DNA of 32,952 nucleotides from Nitrosomonas sp. (lineage in GTDB: Bacteria; Pseudomonadota; Gammaproteobacteria; Burkholderiales; Nitrosomonadaceae): contig JAJFJK010000057.1 in NCBI GenBank assembly GCA_021774075.1, positions 1-32,952 of the forward strand. Direction: 5' to 3'. The notes under the pieces are model-generated. The model did no database searches. It was not told the DNA's origin and saw only the letters and a program-made list of their open reading frames with translations. The translations under genes and the position numbers were made by a program. Position 1 is the first letter of the stretch. Every line of letters starts with the position of its first letter. Shown here piece after piece: positions 16,773-25,200 of this stretch.

Positions 16773-17930
16773 TTATTTCTCTGCGCTTGATTCGCTCTCT
16801 TGATCCTGAATATGTTTCAGTAATTGCTGGTAATTTGCACGCACACCTGTGGTATTGGGGTGGTTTTCACCTAAAACTTTCTCAAAACCCGCCAGCGCCT
16901 GCGCCAAATAACTATTGGCTTTGTTATAGTCGCCCAGCGCATACCAGGCGCCAGCCAGGTTATTGCGGTAAGTCGCCACTTGGAGATCATCTTCTCCATA
17001 AGTCTTGAGGTCACTGGTCAGCGCCTGTTCCAAATAGCCAATGGCTTTTGCGTATTCGCCCAGTGCATGCCAGGCCATGCCCAGATTATTGTGATCAATC
17101 GCTACATCGGGATGGTCTTCCCCATAGGTTTTAAGGTCGCTGACCAGTGCTTGTTCATAATAGCCAATGGCCTTCTTATACTCCCCCAACGCATCCCAGG
17201 TTGCACCCAGATTATTACGATTAATCGCTACATCGGGATGATCTTCGCCATGGGTATTGAGGTCTATGGTCAGCGCCTGTTCATAGTACGCGATGGCTAT
17301 TTTATATTCGCCCAGCGTATGCGCCAGATCCGCCACGTCTGACAGATAATCCGTTCGGTCCGGCACTAATTGCACGGCCCGCTGACATAGCGTGAATGCC
17401 TGACGATAACGTATTTCATCTGCGGCAATCTGACAGCGCTGATAATTGGCTTGTGCCATGACTGGGTAGGAATTCTGCGTTTGCGTTTCCATTTGCTGTA
17501 ATAATCGATCAACCTGCTGGGTGTCGCCATTGGCCACTGCCTGCTGGGTTTTGCTCAGTAATTCATCAGATACCTCCCCGCGGATTGATTCCAACTGCGC
17601 AATGCGATCCGCTAAATCTTCGATATGGGCTTGATAGCTTTGCTCGATGTCCTGCAGGTGGCCTTGGGTTGCATGCAACTGAGCTTCCAAGTGTTGCCGA
17701 TCATTGGGATGTGCTCTGACAAAGCGCGTTTCCAATTCTTTTTCCCGGCGTTTCAATTCTGCCTCGTATTGCTGCAGGGTCAGCCCGGTATGCACAACGC
17801 TGCCGCCATCGCTAACATCGCCGACAACCTGCCCAATGTCATCGCCCAACGCCACACTGTGATACAGCGGGCCGATAACACTGAATAGAATCAGCACGCT
17901 AAGGTACAGCAGCTTGCGAAATGGCGGCAT
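16773..17930 (-). CDS. Tetratricopeptide-repeat (kinesin light chain-type) envelope protein
   Basis: ATG 17930 has GGGGAAAG upstream and begins a membrane anchor or signal segment (LLYLSVLILFSVIGPLYHSV), so I prefer it to the track start at 17999. A coiled-coil stretch (QQYEAELKRREKELE and onward) is followed by TPRs. Four of these are 42-residue units around AIGYYEQAL..DL.TYGEDHPDVA...NNLG, the kinesin light chain form. The repeats are close to each other at DNA level with a 126-base period. This is a protein-protein interaction scaffold, probably facing the periplasm. Partners are unknown. It is convergent with the transporter operon and followed upstream by a toxin-antitoxin pair. Confidence 0.75.
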   Translation of the reverse strand: MPPFRKLLYLSVLILFSVIGPLYHSVALGDDIGQVVGDVSDGGSVVHTGLTLQQYEAELKRREKELETRFVRAHPNDRQHLEAQLHATQGHLQDIEQSYQAHIEDLADRIAQLESIRGEVSDELLSKTQQAVANGDTQQVDRLLQQMETQTQNSYPVMAQANYQRCQIAADEIRYRQAFTLCQRAVQLVPDRTDYLSDVADLAHTLGEYKIAIAYYEQALTIDLNTHGEDHPDVAINRNNLGATWDALGEYKKAIGYYEQALVSDLKTYGEDHPDVAIDHNNLGMAWHALGEYAKAIGYLEQALTSDLKTYGEDDLQVATYRNNLAGAWYALGDYNKANSYLAQALAGFEKVLGENHPNTTGVRANYQQLLKHIQDQESESSAEK

Positions 17931-18001
17931 TTTCTTTCCCCGTATGAATAACACCGGTATCTCCTTCGATGATTTGATTTGCTCCGTCATTGACAACAAA
18001 A

Positions 18002-18301
18002 CTAAAATGGGTTTCGTTCCTGCGCTCCATGTTTTACATGAAGGATCTGAACAGTTCTATCCTGTATGCGGTATAACACGCGATAATTCCCAAATATCAG
18101 GTGCCTAATTTCGTACTCATAGTAACGATTTTCAAATGCTATAGGGCAACGTTCGGGGAAATCTTTTAATGTTTGTATTTTGTCATAGATAGCAAAATAC
18201 CAACGCGCTGCATTGTTCGGGGAGTCTTGGGCAATATAGAGGTAAATATCCTCTATCTCCTTTGCCGCTTCGGGTGCAATGTCAATCTTGTACTGCCTCA
18301 C
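18002..18301 (-). CDS. RelE/ParE-family toxin
   Basis: A 99-residue protein with the ParE/RelE superfamily pattern: IDIAPEAAKEIEDIYLYIAQDSPNNAARW at the N-terminus, FPERCPIA in the middle, and strands IRHLIFGNYRVLYRIQDRTVQILHVKHGAQ at the end. ParE members poison gyrase and RelE members cut mRNA; the sequence does not say which. It overlaps the upstream antitoxin by 20 bases on the same strand, the usual coupled arrangement. The stop falls just before the TPR gene. Confidence 0.85.
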   Translation of the reverse strand: MRQYKIDIAPEAAKEIEDIYLYIAQDSPNNAARWYFAIYDKIQTLKDFPERCPIAFENRYYEYEIRHLIFGNYRVLYRIQDRTVQILHVKHGAQERNPF

Positions 18302-18575
18302 GCTTCAAACCATATTTTTTCTCAAATTCACTGAAAAACTCATTAGCAGGAATACCTTTTCCCTCATCATGAGATTTTGCCGCTTGCGCTATTTTCTCCA
18401 GCGCGTCTAATAAATCAACCATCTCTTCATAGGCTTTTGCATCTTGAATGACTAATTCGGCTTTGCCGTTTACGGTTAATATTTCAGGTCGTCCAGTTTC
18501 TTTTAACCGTTTGATATGCTCCGCAGGTTTGCGGCTAAAATCTGAAACAGGGTGTATAGCGTCCATTCTAAACAT
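18282..18575 (-). CDS. Phd/YefM-family antitoxin
   Basis: A 97-residue protein with the Phd/YefM DNA-binding fold: VSDFSRKPAEHIKRLKETGRPEILTVNGKAELVIQDAKAYEEM. It is followed by an acidic, probably disordered C-terminal tail that would wrap the toxin. It is first in the operon and overlaps the toxin gene. GAGG is upstream of the ATG. Autoregulation is expected, and a dyad lies about 25 bases upstream. Confidence 0.87.
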   Translation of the reverse strand: MFRMDAIHPVSDFSRKPAEHIKRLKETGRPEILTVNGKAELVIQDAKAYEEMVDLLDALEKIAQAAKSHDEGKGIPANEFFSEFEKKYGLKREAVQD

Positions 18576-18598
18576 GATAATACCTCAACAGAAAATTT

Positions 18599-18614
18599 AC
18601 TGATCATTATCAGT
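18599..18614. promoter_or_regulatory. Candidate Phd operator
   Basis: ACTGAT-CATT-ATCAGT is an inverted repeat 24 bases upstream of the antitoxin start codon, where an autoregulating Phd/YefM dimer would bind. Confidence 0.45.
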
Positions 18615-18740
18615 CTACAGAATGCTTCGTGGCCTGACAAGTTTAAACAGGATATGGGTTAGGCAGAAAATACGGTGTAATTCCCCGAAGAAGAGGATGT
18701 AGTGTTTATTCAAAACTCAGCAAAGTAAACTGAAAGAGTA

Positions 18741-18988
18741 CTAGCCTGAATATTGCACCAGTGCGTTATATTTTTGCCTGTAATCGTTGTGTCTATTGGT
18801 TCTTAGTAATTTTTGCGAAAATACAGTTTGCACTTAAGGCTCACTTGCTGGTTTTTAACTTGCCCTGTTTTGAATTGAACGTACATGCTCTCTACGCCGC
18901 AGAATAACTGCGTCTTCGGTCGCGAGCACGCTCAATTCAAAACAGCTCGGCGTTTAAATTCCACCAACTGGTGCAATATTCAGGCTAG
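18741..18988. mobile_element. MITE, 248 bp, CTAG-flanked inverted repeats (family 2)
   Basis: The ends are perfect 22-bp inverted repeats, CTAG followed by CCTGAATATTGCACCAGT read inward from both sides with the G of CTAG shared. Inside, CTGTTTTGAATTGA (18865) and its exact reverse complement (18932) form a second stem, so most of the element folds on itself. There is no coding capacity. A relic of the same terminal sequence sits at 4581. It separates two toxin-antitoxin operons. Confidence 0.75.
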
Positions 18989-19006
18989 CTCCTGTAATTA
19001 ATAATC

Positions 19007-19036
19007 TGGACAATTATCATACTATTTTATAGTATG
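19007..19036 (+). promoter_or_regulatory. Promoter and operator of the RHH/MazF-type operon
   Basis: TGGACA (19007) and TAGTAT (19030) are spaced by 17 bases as a plausible -35/-10 pair. The dyad CATACTA-TTTTA-TAGTATG (19018-19036) covers the -10 box. This is the layout expected for repression by the antitoxin-toxin complex encoded immediately downstream. Confidence 0.5.
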
Positions 19037-19067
19037 AATATGATTACTATATGGTGTGAGGAATATT

Positions 19068-19298
19068 ATGACACATAGAACAACAATTACCCTTGATGAT
19101 GATAGTTTCGCGTTTTTGAATAGTGTTGCTGGTGATAACCGTAGTGCATATATCAATAAGCTTTTGAAGCAGCAACGTAAGAATGCATTAAAGGAAGCGC
19201 TACTTAAAGCTAATCAGGAAGAGGCTGAAGACACGAGCTATCAGGAAGAATTGCAGGAATGGGACAAAACAATATCTGATGGTTTAACCAATGACTGA
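19068..19298 (+). CDS. Ribbon-helix-helix-type antitoxin of a MazF/PemK pair
   Basis: ATG 19068 with GAGG upstream is preferred over the track start 19056. The 76-residue protein begins with a beta strand and helix typical of ribbon-helix-helix DNA binders (TTITLDDDSFAFLNSVAGDNRSAYINKLL). It ends in an acidic tail (EEAEDTSYQEELQEW) suited to binding the toxin. It overlaps the toxin gene by 8 bases. Confidence 0.8.
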   Translation: MTHRTTITLDDDSFAFLNSVAGDNRSAYINKLLKQQRKNALKEALLKANQEEAEDTSYQEELQEWDKTISDGLTND

Positions 19299-19632
19299 TT
19301 TTAAGCAACTTGATATTTACTGGATTGATCTTGAACCGACCAAGGGTGCGGAAACAAAAAAACTCAGGCCATGCGTGATAATTCAAGGTGATTTTGTAAA
19401 TATTAAATCAAAAACCTTAATTGTTGCGCCGTTGCTCCCAACCCATAAATCATGGCCTTTTGCGGTAAACCTCAAACCATCCAAGGCGAATGGTCTTGAT
19501 AAAGATCGCCATATCAATTTGAAGAAATTACGGGCTATTGATGTCTCTCGTATCAGGAGAAAGCAAGGCAAACTTGAAAATCAATATGTTGATCTTATCA
19601 AGGATGCTTTGACCATTGTATTTGATCTGTAA
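19291..19632 (+). CDS. MazF/PemK-family endoribonuclease toxin
   Basis: A 113-residue toxin of the MazF/PemK fold. It has the N-terminal IYWIDLEPTKGAETKKLRPCVIIQ, where the usual GxExxKxRP segment is recognisable, followed by TLIVAPLL, then the helix NLKKLRAIDVSRI. It is expected to cut mRNA at specific sites. The gene starts inside the antitoxin gene (8-base overlap), so the two are coupled. No frameshift is visible and the pair looks intact. Confidence 0.87.
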   Translation: MTDFKQLDIYWIDLEPTKGAETKKLRPCVIIQGDFVNIKSKTLIVAPLLPTHKSWPFAVNLKPSKANGLDKDRHINLKKLRAIDVSRIRRKQGKLENQYVDLIKDALTIVFDL

Positions 19633-20010
19633 ACCCTGAATTAGGTAATTCTTAAACACTCGAAAAATTTGTAATCAACACAAAACAACATCTTGACGGC
19701 GATTACCTTGTTGGGCAATGTAATGTGGGTATCCAGGTAAAATGACTCTTGCTAGTTTTGCCATGGACTCATTTTTACAGAATTAAGTATTATGTCCTCA
19801 GAACCCATGATATTAAGAAAAAGGTTGATGCGATTTGGTCTGATCTGGGCTGTAATTAAGTTACGTGTCCCCAGAATTTAAACCCTATTCCTCTTGATGA
19901 CTTGCGCTTGTTCCAGTGATATTTCTGTATGATCAATGAGAAAGGGCTTCGGCCTTTTTCCCCGCACCCGAAAATATCAAGTAGTCGGAGCACTAGATCA
20001 CATCATACCC
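19633..20010. other. Intergenic region with degenerate repeat pair
   Basis: There is no convincing gene in this 378-base stretch. A small dyad (GAATTA-GG-TAATTC) follows the toxin stop. Two imperfect 23-base copies of AATTAAGT..N..GTCCYCAGAA are at 19781 and 19854. Similar CCCCAGAATT-type repeats are associated elsewhere with REP-associated transposases; that link is from memory and weak. The first 25 codons of the 19936 ORF are probably untranslated leader. Confidence 0.4.
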
Positions 20011-20610
20011 ATGAAATCCTATTCTGAAGCCGCTGAACGCAATAAACAACCGATTCTGGAAGTATTGCAGCAAGTTTTCGTTGATCGCAGCACGGTGATG
20101 GAAATTGGCAGTGGCACCGGGCAACATGCCGTATATTTTGCTCTCGCTCTCAATCACCTTACCTGGCAACCAACAGAACGCCCCACTAACCTTGCTAGCC
20201 TACGTGAAAGATGCAATGAGCGTCTGGTGCCAAATTTAGCTGAACCCATACCGCTTGATGTGGACGATGAATCCTGGCCTGTTTTAACTGTGGATGCTGC
20301 TTTTACCGCCAACACCTTACACATCATCAGCTGGCCGCAAGTTTGTCGCCTATTTACCAAAGTGGGCAGTTTGTTACCTGACGGCAGCACATTTTGCACC
20401 TACGGCCCTTTCAATATCGATGGCGAATTTACCAGCGAAAGCAATGCCAATTTCGACGCCTACCTGCGCGCACGTGATGCGGACATTGGCATTCGTGATA
20501 TTAGGGATTTAACCGTGCAAGCTAAAACACATAAACTTTTTCTGCAAGCGGATCACTCCTTACCTGCTAATAACCGCCTGCTGGTTTGGCGCAAGATTGT
20601 TGCATTATGA
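20011..20610 (+). CDS. DUF938 SAM-dependent methyltransferase-like protein
   Basis: ATG 20011 gives 199 residues starting MKSYSEAAERNKQPILEVLQ, the standard N-terminus of DUF938 proteins, so the longer track start is not used. Motif I of class I methyltransferases is VMEIGSGTGQHAVYFA, followed by WQPTER and, at the post-II region, AAFTANTLHIISW. The substrate is not known for the family. The gene is full length, but its 3' half is repeated immediately downstream. Confidence 0.8.
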   Translation: MKSYSEAAERNKQPILEVLQQVFVDRSTVMEIGSGTGQHAVYFALALNHLTWQPTERPTNLASLRERCNERLVPNLAEPIPLDVDDESWPVLTVDAAFTANTLHIISWPQVCRLFTKVGSLLPDGSTFCTYGPFNIDGEFTSESNANFDAYLRARDADIGIRDIRDLTVQAKTHKLFLQADHSLPANNRLLVWRKIVAL

Positions 20611-20978
20611 CTTTGCGTTATGACGGATGGCGCTGCGCTTATCCATGCTACCTTGCTGTGAATGCAGCTTTTACCGCCAACACCTTACACATCATCAGCT
20701 GGCCGCAAGTTTGCCGCTTATTCACCAAAGTGGGCAGCTTGTTACCTGATGGCGGCGCATTTTGCACCTACGACCCCTTCAATATTGATGGCGAATTTAC
20801 CAGCGAAAGCAATGCCAATTTCGATGCCTACCTACGCGCACGTGATGCGGACAGTGGCATTCGTGATATTAGGGATTTAACTGCACAAGCTAAAACACAC
20901 AAGCTTTTTCTGCAAGCGAATCATCCCTTACCCGCTAATAACCGCTTGCTGGTTTGGCGCAAGATTGTTGCATTATGA
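20607..20978 (+). pseudogene. Partial DUF938 copy (C-terminal half)
   Basis: The frame from ATG 20607, which overlaps the upstream TGA as ATGA, carries about 17 unrelated residues and then the DUF938 C-terminal half from NAAFTANTLH to WRKIVAL. It lacks the SAM-binding motif I, so it cannot be a functional methyltransferase. It keeps an intact frame despite divergence, which may be chance. It arose with the tandem duplication. Confidence 0.75.
20621..20653. repeat. REP-like palindromic unit, copy 1
   Basis: TGACGGATGGCGCTGCGCTT followed by ATCC can fold as GGAT..GCGC..GCGC..ATCC and resembles enterobacterial REP units in layout. It sits just after the DUF938 stop, and a second copy is at 20976-21007. 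Confidence 0.45.
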
Positions 20979-21007
20979 CGGATGGTGCTACGCTTATCCG
21001 TGCCACC
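20976..21007. repeat. REP-like palindromic unit, copy 2
   Basis: TGACGGATGGTGCTACGCTT followed by ATCCG is the second copy of the palindromic trailer, after the partial DUF938 copy. Confidence 0.45.
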
Positions 21008-21044
21008 TTGCTTGTTCACTTCAGAGAATTTCTGGGTTAGCCAA

Positions 21045-21191
21045 CTATTTTTTCGGCTGAGGTGGAGGGGTAATAGGCGCCATTGGCCTAACGCCGCTAG
21101 GCGGAGGGTTTACGTTTGCTTGCTCTCTATTTCCTGGGGTGGGTGGGGTCTGTGTCGGCTGCGGTGGTTGAAACTTAGGGGGGTTAGCCAT
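21045..21191 (-). CDS. Proline-rich 48-residue microprotein coupled to DUF6338
   Basis: This ORF is too short for the track. It starts ATG 21191, five bases after the DUF6338 stop, and its ribosome site GGAG is formed by the last codons of that gene (AAG GAG TAA). The product is MANPPKFQPPQPTQTPPTPG and onward, about one third proline, with no hydrophobic segment, ending QPKK. The strong site and tight coupling support translation. The function is unknown; a flexible partner of the membrane protein is an inference. Confidence 0.6.
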   Translation of the reverse strand: MANPPKFQPPQPTQTPPTPGNREQANVNPPPSGVRPMAPITPPPQPKK

Positions 21192-21196
21192 AGTTT

Positions 21197-21796
21197 TTAC
21201 TCCTTCGGTTGGTTAATAAACTCTACCCATTTTACATCTTTGGTATTGATGAGCAATCCCTCAATTTCACTTAGGAGTTGATGCTCACCAGTTTCAGACA
21301 ACCAGCCTGGTTCGACAATGAAAAAATGACCTTTATCTGGCTCCGATGACCAGACTTGAGGGTAACCAGAAAGGCGGCGTTCATCAGCAAGGTGAAGAAC
21401 GACATGGCTTTGGCGTTCAGAAAGCACTCCGTGCCATTCGGACGGATGTGAAGCTCTAGCTGTAAAGCCTACCGCTCGCATCCACTTGTGGAATGAGTCC
21501 TTGTTTGTAAGATATGCCAAGGATGCACCCAGTAGCACGGCGACGAGGGCTAAGGCGAGAGTTTCCGATGCGTCGTCCCAAGAACGGACCGGAAACTTAG
21601 TTCCGATAAATTCTAGCGGCCAACGGACAACAGGAAGAACTGCATGTACTAAAAATGTGAAGATTAATGCCTGAATGACTCGCTCAAACTGGGATGGCTT
21701 TATGTGTGACGTAAGACCGTAATACACCCATGCCGCCAACAAGCCGGGCAGCAAGTATTGCAAGAGGGCTATAATCTCCTTAGATAGCTCAGGCAT
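21197..21796 (-). CDS. DUF6338-type membrane protein
   Basis: A 199-residue protein with about three N-terminal hydrophobic segments (IIALLQYLLPGLLAAWVYYGL, VIQALIFTFLVHAVLPVV, LALALVAVLLGASLAYL) and a soluble C-terminal domain (SEWHGVLSER...GHFFIVEPGWLSE). The start PGLLAAWVYYGLTSHIKPSQFERVIQAL fits the DUF6338 family, which is uncharacterised. It is coupled to the proline-rich microprotein downstream. Its location among toxin-antitoxin and duplicated genes is accessory in character. No function can be given. Confidence 0.65.
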   Translation of the reverse strand: MPELSKEIIALLQYLLPGLLAAWVYYGLTSHIKPSQFERVIQALIFTFLVHAVLPVVRWPLEFIGTKFPVRSWDDASETLALALVAVLLGASLAYLTNKDSFHKWMRAVGFTARASHPSEWHGVLSERQSHVVLHLADERRLSGYPQVWSSEPDKGHFFIVEPGWLSETGEHQLLSEIEGLLINTKDVKWVEFINQPKE

Positions 21797-22011
21797 AGAT
21801 ATAGTTGATTAACGTAATATATACAACATTATTTTTCCAAGAGCTCCCAAGGAACATAGTATATTTCTTATCAACATAAATTATCTCATTCCTGAATTCG
21901 TATAAATAAAAGCGACATTACTACTATTACCGAGAAAATTGCTGGATCAAGCAAGGAAGGGTACCGAGTTGAGAATATTGATAATAGTCTGTTTTACCAA
22001 AGACCCTTGCT
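21797..22011. other. AT-rich intergenic stretch
   Basis: I see no gene, repeat or clear terminator in this stretch. It separates the DUF6338 gene from the HI0074-like pseudogene. A matching nucleotidyltransferase gene, the usual partner of HI0074 proteins, is not present. Confidence 0.5.
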
Positions 22012-22225
22012 TTAACATGCATCAATTATCTTACCATTAATTTGATACAGAATTAATCGGCGGTTCATGAATTTCCAGCATACTTCATAGGTGAATCCAA
22101 AGTTTTGTATGACCCCAACGATAATCAGTCTGCGTCAGTTTACCTGTTGATGAGTCACAAGCATTGGTGATAACGTCTGGCAGGGTTACGCAGGCTTCTT
22201 GCAACGATGTTAAATCCAGCTTCAT
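22012..22225 (-). pseudogene. HI0074-family (HEPN-type) nucleotidyltransferase-binding protein, frameshifted
   Basis: On the minus strand, ATG 22225 begins MKLDLTSLQEACVTLPDVI, as HI0074-family proteins do, and reads to ...LTQTDYR before the frame fails. One base later the next frame continues VGVIQNFGFTYEVCWKFMNR, which is the family signature (R.xVIQxFEFTYELxWK). It then ends early after RRLILYQINGKIIDAC. The start overlaps the cusA stop as ATGA, so it was once coupled to the efflux operon or was inserted there. The C-terminal half and the partner nucleotidyltransferase are missing. Confidence 0.75.
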
Positions 22226-25200
22226 ATCTTTTCTTCAATATTATTCGCCATATGAATTGGTTTACGTCTTTCCTGCCACTGAAGCACCACGCTGTAAATA
22301 ACCGGAAATATCAACAGGCTGAGTATCAATACGGTTAGCATACCACCCAGTACTGGCGCGGCGATGCGGTGGGTTACATCAGCACCGCTACCGGTGGCTA
22401 ACATGATGGGGATGAGCGCAATCATGGTGGTGAATGCGGTTATGGTGACCGGTCTTACCCGCATGGCAGTGGCGGTTTCGATGGCTGTGTTAATTTCTGT
22501 CGGTGTTAGCAGGGTTTGTTTTTTGCGGCGCAAACGGGCGATTTCCAGATTAATGAAACTAAGTACCATCACACCGGTTTCTGCGGCAGTGCCGGCCAGT
22601 GCGATGAAACCGACATATACGGCAATGGACAGATTATAACCCAGCAAATATACCAGCCAGATGCCGCCAATCAGACCAAAAGGTATTGTCAGCATGACGA
22701 CAATAGGTTCAACCGCATTGCGAAAGATGACGTACAGCAGGAAAAAAATCAGCGTTAAGGTCATTGGCACGACAATGCGCATTTTTTCTGCGGCGCGTTC
22801 CATATATTCATATTGACCCGACCAACTGATGGTATAGCCGGTCGGGATGCTGACTTGGTCTGCCACCAGTTTTTGTGCTTCGGCCACAAAGCCACCGATA
22901 TCTGATGTTTTTAGATCCACATAAACCCAGGCATTGGGTCGCGCATCCTCACTTTTTATGGACGGCGGGCCACGTCGCAGCGTTAAATCAGCAACCAGTG
23001 TCAGCGGAATCTGTGCGCCAGTCGGCGTAGGAATCAGCATACGCTTGAGGCTTTCCTGATTATCACGTAATTCACGCGGGTAACGCAGATTAACCGGATA
23101 GCGTTCCAAGCCTTCTACCGTCTCGGTAATATTGATGCCACCAATGGCGCTTTGGATGACATCTTGAATGTCTCCCACGGTTAAACCATAGCGCGCCGCT
23201 TCCTCACGTTTGATGTCAAAGTCCAGATAATATCCCCCCATTGCGCGATCACCGAAAGCAGACAGCGTTTCCGGCATGGTTTTCATGACTTGTTCAATTT
23301 GTTCAGACAAGCTTTGCAATACATTCAGATCAGGCCCGGAAACCTTGATACCAACGGGTGTTTTAATGCCGGTGGATAGCATGTCAGTACGTGTCTTGAT
23401 GGGCATCGTCCATGCATTGGTTAGCCCTGGAAAGTTAATCGCCCGATCCATTTCAAGCATTAATTCCTGCGTGGTTTTACTGGGATCCGGCCATTCTGAT
23501 TTGAGTTTCAGGCGTATGGTTGTTTCTATCATGGATAGTGGCGCGGGATCAGTCGCTGTCTCAGCGCGTCCGATTTTTCCAAACACATGATGGACTTCAG
23601 GAAAAGATTTTAAAATTTTATCGGTTTGTTGTAACAGTTCCTTGGCTTTAGTAATGGATATGCCGGGAAACGTGCTGGGCATGTAAAGAATGTCACCTTC
23701 ATCCAGTGGTGGCATAAATTCACTGCCGATTTTGGATAAGGGGTAAATCGTCGAAGCCAGTAACGCAAGGGCCAGGATTAATGTGATTGAGCGCCAGCGC
23801 ATGGCCAGTTTTAGCAATGGCGTATGCACCGAATGCAACACACGGTTTGCCGGATTCTTATGCTCTGGAATAATTCTGCCGCGTATAAAATAACCCATCA
23901 GCACCGGTACAACGGTGATGGTTAAAATGGCTGCTGCTGCCATGGCATAGGATTTGGTATAGGCCAAGGGGGTGAACAGACGGCCTTCCTGCGCTTCCAT
24001 CACAAAAATCGGAATAAACGAGACGGTAATAATCAACAGTGAAAAAAACAGCGCGGGCGCAACTTCGCGTGAAGCTTCACCAATAACCTTCCAGCGTTCC
24101 TTATTGGTCAGTTCGGCTTTTTTCTTGGCAATGGCCTCGCTAATACGCTTGTGCGCGTTTTCGACCATCACAATAGCGCCATCAACCATGTCGCCAATCG
24201 CAATGGCGATACCGCCCAGTGACATGATGTTGGCATTAATGCCTTGCCATTTCATGACAATAAAGGCCATCAGAATACCTAATGGTAATGTAATAATAAT
24301 CACCAGCGAGGAGCGCAGATGGAGTAAAAATAAGGAAACTAACAAACTGACAATAATCAGTTCCTGGATCAATGCGGTGTTGAGCGTATCCACGGCCTGC
24401 TGGATCAGATCACCGCGATCATAGACGGTGACAATCTCAACGCCTTCGGGCAGACCTTGTTTGAGCTCTTCCAGTTTCTCGCGGATACCGAATATGGTCT
24501 TTTGTGCATTCTCGCCAAAGCGCATAATTACCACACCACCAACGACTTCACCTTCACCGTTTAGCTCAACCACGCCACGACGCAGTTCCGGCCCTATCTG
24601 CACATGCGCGACATCCTGCAGACGCACGGGTGTGCCATTGCTGTCAAAACCGACTGGAATACTTTGAATATCTTTTAGTGATTGAATATACCCCAGGCCA
24701 CGCACCATATATTCCGTTTCGGCCATCTCAAGCAGGCGCCCGCCCACATCATTATTGGAGCGCTTAATAGCGCGTTTTACTTTGGATAAAGGTATATCGT
24801 AGGCCAGCAAGGCATTCGGGTTGACTTCAATCTGGTATTGCTTGACATAACCGCCAACTGAGGCCACTTCTGATACACCCGGCACCGTTTGCAGTGGATA
24901 ACGTAAATACCAGTCTTGTATTGAGCGCAGTTGTGCCAGGTCATGTTGGCCGGTTTTATCAATCAAGGCATATTCATAAATCCAGCCTACACCCGTTGCA
25001 TCAGGTCCTAATGATGGGTTAACCCCTTGCGGTAAGCGCGTACTGGCATAATTGAGGTATTCCAAAACTCGAGATCTGGCCCAATACGTGTCGGTGCCTT
25101 CTTCAAAAATGACATACACAAATGACAAACCAAAGAATGAATAACCGCGTACCACTTTGGCATGGGGCACGGCTAGCATGGCGGTGGTCAGCGGATAAGT

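Larger units (their letters stand above)
20288..21012 (+). repeat. Tandem duplication of the DUF938 3' half with its trailer
   Basis: About 20288-20657 and 20656-21012 are direct copies differing by scattered substitutions and a short deletion of about 10 bases in the second. Each copy includes the last 107 codons of the gene plus a trailer with GGATGG(C/T)GCT(G/A)CGCTTATCC. Because the copies have diverged, the event is not very recent. Confidence 0.85.

Noticed and set aside
17000-17340. Possible CRISPR or tandem repeat array
   Set aside because: The 126-base period comes from TPR coding repeats without spacers.
18741-18988. NtrC-type promoter suggested by TTGCACCA half-sites
   Set aside because: The half-sites are the ends of a perfect inverted repeat 248 bases apart with CTAG flanks, which a MITE explains better.
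20982-21281. Plus-strand ORF of 99 aa
   Set aside because: Antisense to the proline-rich microprotein and the end of DUF6338, with no ribosome site and a W/R/S-rich composition.
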